A stretch of DNA of 64,000 nt, from the NCBI GenBank assembly GCA_910584745.1, contig CAJUDG010000014.1:56725-120724 (forward strand), read 5' to 3'. Under the pieces are notes generated by a model, which saw only the letters and a program-made list of their open reading frames with translations, was not told the DNA's origin and did no database searches. Origin of the DNA: an uncultured Eubacteriales bacterium (GTDB taxonomy: Bacteria; Bacillota; Clostridia; Oscillospirales; Acutalibacteraceae). The translations under genes and the position numbers were made by a program. This document shows positions 59,825 to 64,000 of the stretch, piece by piece (position 1 is the stretch's first letter; every line of letters begins with the position of its first letter).

Positions 59825-59858
59825 AGGGTGTGCTTTCCAAAAGAAAGCGCACCCTTTT
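59825..59858 (+). terminator. Terminator after the hemolysin III gene
   Basis: A 13-bp stem (59825-59837 with 59843-59855), 5-nt loop, four Ts. Confidence 0.8.
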
Positions 59859-59881
59859 AAAAAACCAAGGGAGAGGATAAA

Positions 59882-60907
59882 ATGAACCTGACCTTCGAGC
59901 GCGGCCCCATAGAGGAGGCCATAGCCGCCATAGTAAAGCGCACCATGCGCATGGACATGCCCTGGGACTGGCCCTGCGGGGTGGCCTATTACGGCGTGTG
60001 CCGGGCCTATGAGGCCACAGGACAGCAGAAGTACCTGGACATGGTCCGGGCCCGGGTGGACGAGTATATGGAGCTGGGACTGCCGGACTGGACGGTGAAC
60101 ACCTGCGCCATGGGCCACTGCTGCCTGTCGCTGTACAAGAGCACCGGCGAGAAGAAGTACCTGGACATAGTCATGAGCAAGGTGGACTATCTGGAGAACA
60201 AGGCCCTGCGCTTCGGCGAGCGGGTCCTCCAGCACACGGTGTCCACCGGCAACGACTTCCCGGAGCAGGCCTGGGCTGACACCCTGTTCATGGCGGCGTA
60301 CTTTCTTTTGAGGACCGGCGTGGAGCTCAATGACGAGGCCCTGATAAACGACGCCCTGGACCAATACTACTGGCACATAAAATACTTGCAGGAGCCCGCC
60401 TCCGGGCTCTGGTATCACGGCTATAACAACCTAAACGGGGACCATATGTCCGGCTTCCACTGGGGCCGGGCCAACGCCTGGGCGGCATACACCATGTCCA
60501 GGGTTGGAAAGGTGCTGCCCGAGGCCTATCTGTACCCCCGGTTCATGGACATTCAGGGCAGCCTCTCGGAGCTGCTGCCGGCATTAAAGCTCTGCCAGAC
60601 GGAGAACGGCCTGTGGCGCACCATCCTGGACGACCCCGGCAGCTATGAGGAGATCTCTGCCTCCTGCGGCATCGCGGCGGCCATGCTGGAGAACGGCAAC
60701 CCCCTGCACACCAAATACGTCCAGCGGGCCATATCCGGCGTGCTGGAGAACATAAGCGCCGACGGCCGGGTGCTGAACGTGTCCGGGGGCACGGCGGTGA
60801 TGCGGGACCGGGAGGGCTATCGGAACATCAGCCGTGACTGGATCCAGGGCTGGGGCCAGGGGCTGGCGCTGGCGTTCCTCTCGGGGGTACTGGGCTGCGG
60901 GGACTGA
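59882..60907 (+). CDS. GH105 unsaturated glucuronyl/galacturonyl hydrolase
   Basis: Alpha-six-barrel hydrolase of 341 residues (GH88/GH105, YteR type) that removes unsaturated uronic acids from lyase products such as rhamnogalacturonan. Conserved parts: WPCGVAYYGVCRAYEATG, AWADTLFMAAYFLLR with the catalytic Asp, and HWGRANAWAAYTMSR. No signal peptide, so it acts on imported oligosaccharides, yet no transporter or lyase is adjacent. GGGAGAGG precedes the start. Confidence 0.9.
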   Translation: MNLTFERGPIEEAIAAIVKRTMRMDMPWDWPCGVAYYGVCRAYEATGQQKYLDMVRARVDEYMELGLPDWTVNTCAMGHCCLSLYKSTGEKKYLDIVMSKVDYLENKALRFGERVLQHTVSTGNDFPEQAWADTLFMAAYFLLRTGVELNDEALINDALDQYYWHIKYLQEPASGLWYHGYNNLNGDHMSGFHWGRANAWAAYTMSRVGKVLPEAYLYPRFMDIQGSLSELLPALKLCQTENGLWRTILDDPGSYEEISASCGIAAAMLENGNPLHTKYVQRAISGVLENISADGRVLNVSGGTAVMRDREGYRNISRDWIQGWGQGLALAFLSGVLGCGD

Positions 60908-60950
60908 CCTTTCGGTCTCTACTGTCATATTTCCTTGCCGCATTTCCCTG

Positions 60951-60979
60951 TTTACATTCCCCCACTTTTTTGGTATAAT
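60951..60979 (+). promoter_or_regulatory. Promoter of prfB
   Basis: TTTACA (60951-60956), 17-bp spacer, TATAAT (60974-60979), 52 bp ahead of the ATG at 61031. Confidence 0.7.
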
Positions 60980-61030
60980 ATTTTAAGTATACGCAAAACG
61001 GCTTCCACATTCTGGAAAGGGGATAGAGAT

Positions 61031-62158
61031 ATGCTGCAATTTGAAGAACTGGACCGGCAGCTCCAGGCCCAGCGCCAGGCGCTTACGGAGCTTGGGGACT
61101 CCCTGGGCCTTGACAGGCTGCGGGAGGAGGTGGAGATGCTGGAGCTCAAGTCCGCCGAGCCGGGCTTCTGGGACGATATGACAAACGCCCAGAAGGTGAC
61201 CCAGCGCATGGCGGGGCTCAAGGCAAAGGACGAGAGCTATCAGAAGCTCTGCGCCCGCTGCGACGACGCGGCGGCGCTTATCGAGCTTGGGGACGAGGCC
61301 GAGGACCTTAGCCTCATTGACGAGATACAGACGGAGATAGATGCTGTGGCGGGAGAGATAGCCAATATGAAGCTCTCGACGCTGCTCACCGGCGAGTACG
61401 ACGGCCACAACGCCATTTTGACCTTCCACGCGGGCTCCGGCGGCACCGAGGCACAGGACTGGGCGGAGATGCTTTTCCGCATGTACGGCCGCTGGGCCGA
61501 GCGCAGGGGCTTCAAGGTCACGACCCTGGACTACCTGGACGGGGACGAGGCGGGGCTGAAGTCCGCGTCGATACTTGTGGAGGGCGAGAACGCCTACGGC
61601 TACCTTAAGTCCGAAGCCGGGGTGCACCGGCTGGTGCGGGTGTCCCCCTTCGACGCGGCCGGGCGGCGGCATACCTCCTTCTCCTCTTTGGAGGTCATGC
61701 CCGAGATAGAGGAGGACAACTCCGTGGAGATAAACCCCGACGACATCAAGATGGAGGTCTACCGTGCCTCTGGCGCGGGCGGCCAGAAGGTCAACAAGAC
61801 CTCCTCCGCCGTGCGGCTCATCCACATACCCACCGGCATCGTGGTCAGCTGTCAGGTGGAGCGCAGCCAGTACCAGAACAGGGACGTAGCCATGAAAATG
61901 CTCATCTCGAAGCTGGTTGAGATAAAGGAGCGGGAGAACCTTGAGAAGATATCCGACATCAAGGGCGAGCAGAAGGAGATAACCTGGGGCAGCCAGATAC
62001 GCTCCTACGTGTTCATGCCCTACACCATGGTGAAGGACCACCGCACGGGCTTTGAGACCGGCAACGTGAACGGCGTCATGGACGGCGACCTGGACGGCTT
62101 TATAAACGCCTACCTCACCGCCAAGAGCCAGGGCACCCTGGGGGAGAATATAGAATGA
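61031..62158 (+). CDS. prfB: Peptide chain release factor 2
   Basis: Class I release factor of 375 residues for UAA/UGA. The stop-codon-recognising SPF is at 205-207 and the GGQ loop at 250-252 (RASGAGGQKVNKTSSA). The frame is continuous: the CTTTGAC autoregulatory frameshift site found in many prfB genes is absent, with CTTGAC in its usual place near codon 26. Start at 61031 by GGGGATAGAG; an earlier ATG at 60935 lies ahead of the promoter. The stop overlaps the next gene (ATGA). Confidence 0.96.
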   Translation: MLQFEELDRQLQAQRQALTELGDSLGLDRLREEVEMLELKSAEPGFWDDMTNAQKVTQRMAGLKAKDESYQKLCARCDDAAALIELGDEAEDLSLIDEIQTEIDAVAGEIANMKLSTLLTGEYDGHNAILTFHAGSGGTEAQDWAEMLFRMYGRWAERRGFKVTTLDYLDGDEAGLKSASILVEGENAYGYLKSEAGVHRLVRVSPFDAAGRRHTSFSSLEVMPEIEEDNSVEINPDDIKMEVYRASGAGGQKVNKTSSAVRLIHIPTGIVVSCQVERSQYQNRDVAMKMLISKLVEIKERENLEKISDIKGEQKEITWGSQIRSYVFMPYTMVKDHRTGFETGNVNGVMDGDLDGFINAYLTAKSQGTLGENIE

Positions 62159-62670
62159 ACTTTGAGATAGTGCCCATAAAAGAGCACGAAAAAGAGATAC
62201 TTCGGAACCTAATGGAGAAGTACGACTACGAGTTCACCCAGTACACCCATGAGGACGTGAACCCCCTGGGGCTCTACGGCTACTCGTGGCTGGACGCCTA
62301 CTGGAAGGACCCGGGCCGCTGGGCGTTCTTCCTGAGAGCGGACGGCAACCTGGCGGGCTTCGCTCTGGTCAACGACTACCCCGAGGCCGGAAAGACCGAC
62401 TACAACATGGCGGAGTTCTTCGTCATGTACAAGTACCGGCGCTGCGGGCTGGGGTCCTTCGCTGTAAGCGAGCTCTTTAAGAGGTTCCCGGGCTCCTGGC
62501 AGATAAAGTACCACCCGAAGAACGTGCCCTCAGCGGAGTTCTGGAACCGCATAGCCGAAGAGCACTCGGGCGGCAGCTACCGCCATGAGGAGCGCCCGGA
62601 CCTCGCCTACCCGGACGGGGCGGCGGCGCAGGTGCTGTTCTTTGAGACGGCGAAGGAGGACGCGATATGA
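62155..62670 (+). CDS. GNAT-family N-acetyltransferase
   Basis: A 171-residue GNAT protein: EFFVMYKYRRCGLGSFAV is the acetyl-CoA loop, followed by PSAEFWNRI. Coupled to prfB by a 4-bp overlap and to the next GNAT gene in the same way. Acceptor unknown. Confidence 0.87.
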   Translation: MNFEIVPIKEHEKEILRNLMEKYDYEFTQYTHEDVNPLGLYGYSWLDAYWKDPGRWAFFLRADGNLAGFALVNDYPEAGKTDYNMAEFFVMYKYRRCGLGSFAVSELFKRFPGSWQIKYHPKNVPSAEFWNRIAEEHSGGSYRHEERPDLAYPDGAAAQVLFFETAKEDAI

Positions 62671-63098
62671 GCGAGGTTCTTATAAGGGACCTGGAACGCA
62701 GGGACTATATATCTCTGGCGGCGGTCTGGCGGGAAGCGTTTGTACCGCTGACCGATGAAGCCCTTATTACTGCCTGCAAGAAAATGGAGGGCGACAGCCG
62801 CTATCGGATATTTGTGGCCGAAACCGACGGCAGAGTTGTCGGGTTTGTCACGACCGTTGAAGCCCTGGCCATAAACCTGCCGGACGGGTATATTCAGGTA
62901 AACAGTCTTGCCGTGCTGCCGGAGTTCCGGCACTGCGGCATTGGGAAAATGCTGATGAATCGCGTTGAGGAACTGGCAAGGGAGCGGGGCAGTTCACTTG
63001 TCGAGCTCGCCTCAGGCTTTCAGCGGACGGAGGCCCATGAGTTTTACGAGCGTTTGGGCTATCAGAAAACTTCGTTTCGGTTCAGTAAGCGAATGTAA
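62667..63098 (+). CDS. GNAT-family N-acetyltransferase
   Basis: A 143-residue GNAT enzyme with VNSLAVLPEFRHCGIGKMLM and HEFYERLGYQKTSFRFSK, close to the aminoglycoside/RimI-like subgroup. Last gene of the prfB operon, followed by a terminator. Confidence 0.9.
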   Translation: MSEVLIRDLERRDYISLAAVWREAFVPLTDEALITACKKMEGDSRYRIFVAETDGRVVGFVTTVEALAINLPDGYIQVNSLAVLPEFRHCGIGKMLMNRVEELARERGSSLVELASGFQRTEAHEFYERLGYQKTSFRFSKRM

Positions 63099-63105
63099 AG
63101 TGTTG

Positions 63106-63133
63106 AAAGCTCCCCTTTGAGGGGAGCTTTTTT
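63106..63133 (+). terminator. Terminator of the prfB operon
   Basis: Perfect 10-bp stem (63106-63115 with 63121-63130), 5-nt loop, six Ts. Confidence 0.9.
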
Positions 63134-63145
63134 CGCGGAAAAAAT

Positions 63146-63174
63146 TGGGGATTGGTATTTACTTTTCTATAATT
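63146..63174 (+). promoter_or_regulatory. Promoter of the structured RNA and/or the repeat-protein gene
   Basis: TTGGGG (63146-63151), 17-bp spacer, TATAAT (63169-63174). Transcription would start near 63181, just before the first stem. Confidence 0.5.
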
Positions 63175-63186
63175 TTATGGTAAGAT

Positions 63187-63360
63187 GCTGGTTGCGACAC
63201 AAGTTTAATAATCATTCAGTTAACCGTTTGTGTGTTTGCTATAGGCAAATGCACAGGCTTATTTTCACATTCGGTTAACTGTAAAAGTGAAAAACTTGTG
63301 TCGCAGCAAGAGCCATGTGTATTGCGGGTGCGTGGCTTCTGGCTGCGCACTCTTTTGTTT
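63187..63360 (+). ncRNA. Candidate structured RNA or leader ending in a terminator
   Basis: A three-tier rod. Outer stem 63193-63206 with 63292-63305 (14 bp, perfect); symmetrical 10-nt internal loop; middle stem 63217-63226 with 63272-63281 (10 bp, perfect); larger loop; apical stem 63229-63239 with 63245-63255 (11 pairs, two G-U). A separate 9-bp hairpin (63328-63336 with 63342-63350) followed by TCTTTTGTTTT looks like a terminator. With the promoter upstream, this could be an independent RNA of about 175 nt or an attenuated leader of the gene at 63400. A rod with a symmetrical internal loop recalls 6S RNA, but I cannot confirm that family. Confidence 0.5.
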
Positions 63361-63399
63361 TCCCGCAAAATACTATAACCCGGAAGGAAGTAGAAAGTT

Positions 63400-63999
63400 A
63401 TGAAAAAGGTTCTATCGGTTCTGCTGGCTCTCTGCCTGCTGGTCGGCGCGGCGCCAATGTTCGCCTTGGCGGCAGACGACGATTTCGTTATTGAGGACGG
63501 CGTACTTGTTGAGTATAACGGCCCCGGCGGGGACGTTGTTATCCCCAATGGGGTGAAGTCTATAGGAGTTGAAACATTTTGGGGAAACAAGGATATTATA
63601 TCAGTAACTCTCCCCAAGAGTATGGAGAGCTCGGGCATCTTTCGGGGGTGTGAAAATCTTGAGAAAATAGCGCTCCATGATTCCCTCAAGAGGCTCGACT
63701 ACTATGCGTTTACGGGCTGCTTTTCTTTAAAGGAAATTGTAATACCCGAAAGCGTAACAGAGATTGGCTGGGATGTGTTCGAGAACTGCAAAAAATTGAA
63801 GACCATTGTAATACCTAAAAATGTTAAAGTCATAAACCCCACTACTTTTGCCGGCTGCTCCGGACTGACCGCCATTTATCTGCCTGCGGGCCTTGAAAAG
63901 ATTTCCTATGGAGCTACCTCGGGTTGTACAAGCCTAAAAGATGTGTGTAGCGCGACGAGATTTTTGAGAAAAGCGGACAGGATAAATGAGAAAAAATAG
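63400..63999 (+). CDS. Secreted BspA-type leucine-rich-repeat protein, interrupted
   Basis: Exported protein with a clear signal peptide (KKVLSVLLALCLLVGAAP, cleavage after ALA near 25). Repeats of the BspA/TpLRR type follow: VVIPNGVKSIG, LEKIALHDSLKRLDYYAF, IVIPESVTEIGWDVFENC, IVIPKNVKVINPTTFAGC, IYLPAGLEKISYGA. Such proteins act in adhesion or binding to host or matrix. After TSLKDV the frame runs into the 55-bp repeat and stops, so the original C-terminus is lost. GGAAGGAAG precedes the ATG. Confidence 0.85.
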   Translation: MKKVLSVLLALCLLVGAAPMFALAADDDFVIEDGVLVEYNGPGGDVVIPNGVKSIGVETFWGNKDIISVTLPKSMESSGIFRGCENLEKIALHDSLKRLDYYAFTGCFSLKEIVIPESVTEIGWDVFENCKKLKTIVIPKNVKVINPTTFAGCSGLTAIYLPAGLEKISYGATSGCTSLKDVCSATRFLRKADRINEKK

Positions 64000-64000
64000 C
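63946..64000 (+). repeat. 55-bp dispersed repeat, copy 2
   Basis: Second copy of the sequence at 36790-36844 (51 of 55 identical). It interrupts the leucine-rich-repeat gene in the same reading frame (CSATRFLRKADRINEKK) and reaches the window's end, so any longer element continues outside. Confidence 0.75.

Noticed and set aside
61031..61140. Programmed frameshift in prfB
   Set aside because: The CTTTGAC site is absent and the gene is open throughout.
63187..63310. Firm identification as 6S RNA
   Set aside because: The rod shape and symmetrical internal loop are suggestive, but I cannot match the conserved central-bubble sequences by eye; left as a hypothesis.
1..64000. CRISPR arrays, rRNA and tRNA genes
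   Set aside because: No regularly spaced repeats and no tRNA or rRNA signatures were recognised; integrase insertion next to a tRNA could not be shown because the element end is outside the window.

Overview
The window looks like a chromosomal segment of a GC-rich, Gram-positive, probably spore-forming anaerobe of the class Clostridia (Oscillospiraceae/Ruminococcaceae type). Pointers are a PdaA-type cortex deacetylase, a bifunctional Rel, HemZ, a sodium-pumping oxaloacetate decarboxylase, wall-polymer and exopolysaccharide genes, strong AGGAGG ribosome binding sites and sigma-A promoters of the form TTGCAA-N17-TATAAT. Host genes are unusual in favouring the isoleucine codon ATA despite the high GC content. 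I found no rRNA, tRNA or CRISPR array.

Layout. 1-3.4 kb: AT-richer mobile island with a tyrosine recombinase cut by the window edge, a truncated second recombinase, a CHAT-protease gene and a DNA cytosine methyltransferase remnant. 3.4-5.8 kb: two-component system (minus strand). 5.9-18.4 kb: housekeeping run (pdaA, small membrane exporter, two flavoproteins, esterase, recJ, rel, hemZ, nucleoside kinase, zinc-ribbon protein). 18.4-21.9 kb: heterodimeric ABC exporter whose promoter carries a palindromic operator. 22.1-32.6 kb: surface-polymer cluster (two glycosyltransferases, flippase, CDP-glycerol transferase, initiating sugar transferase, TagA/CpsF-type transferase, WecB, LTA-synthase-like enzyme). 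32.8-36.3 kb: oad operon. 36.4-43.5 kb: foreign island containing a diversity-generating-retroelement (DGR) type reverse transcriptase, its likely variable C-type-lectin/Ig target protein, a carbohydrate-binding tail-like protein, HicAB, an XRE regulator and small phage-like genes. 43.7-46.8 kb: two tandem O-antigen-ligase-like membrane proteins. 46.8-63.1 kb: enzyme I, typA, an exonuclease-PgeF fusion, radical SAM protein, CHAP protein, aminopeptidase, amylase, MATE pump, hemolysin III, GH105, prfB and several GNAT acetyltransferases. 63.1-64.0 kb: a candidate structured RNA with its own promoter and terminator, then a secreted leucine-rich-repeat protein interrupted by a 55-bp sequence that also interrupts a gene at 36.8 kb.

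How it fits together. The core genes describe growth control (Rel, TypA, PrfB), wall maintenance and surface decoration. The oad pump couples decarboxylation to a sodium gradient. The two accessory islands differ from the core in base and codon use and carry conflict or diversification functions. The most interesting points are the DGR island, the stand-alone CHAT protease beside broken integrases, the structured RNA at 63.2 kb, the exonuclease-PgeF fusion with an apparent ATC start, and the poly-C frameshift at the end of the amylase gene.
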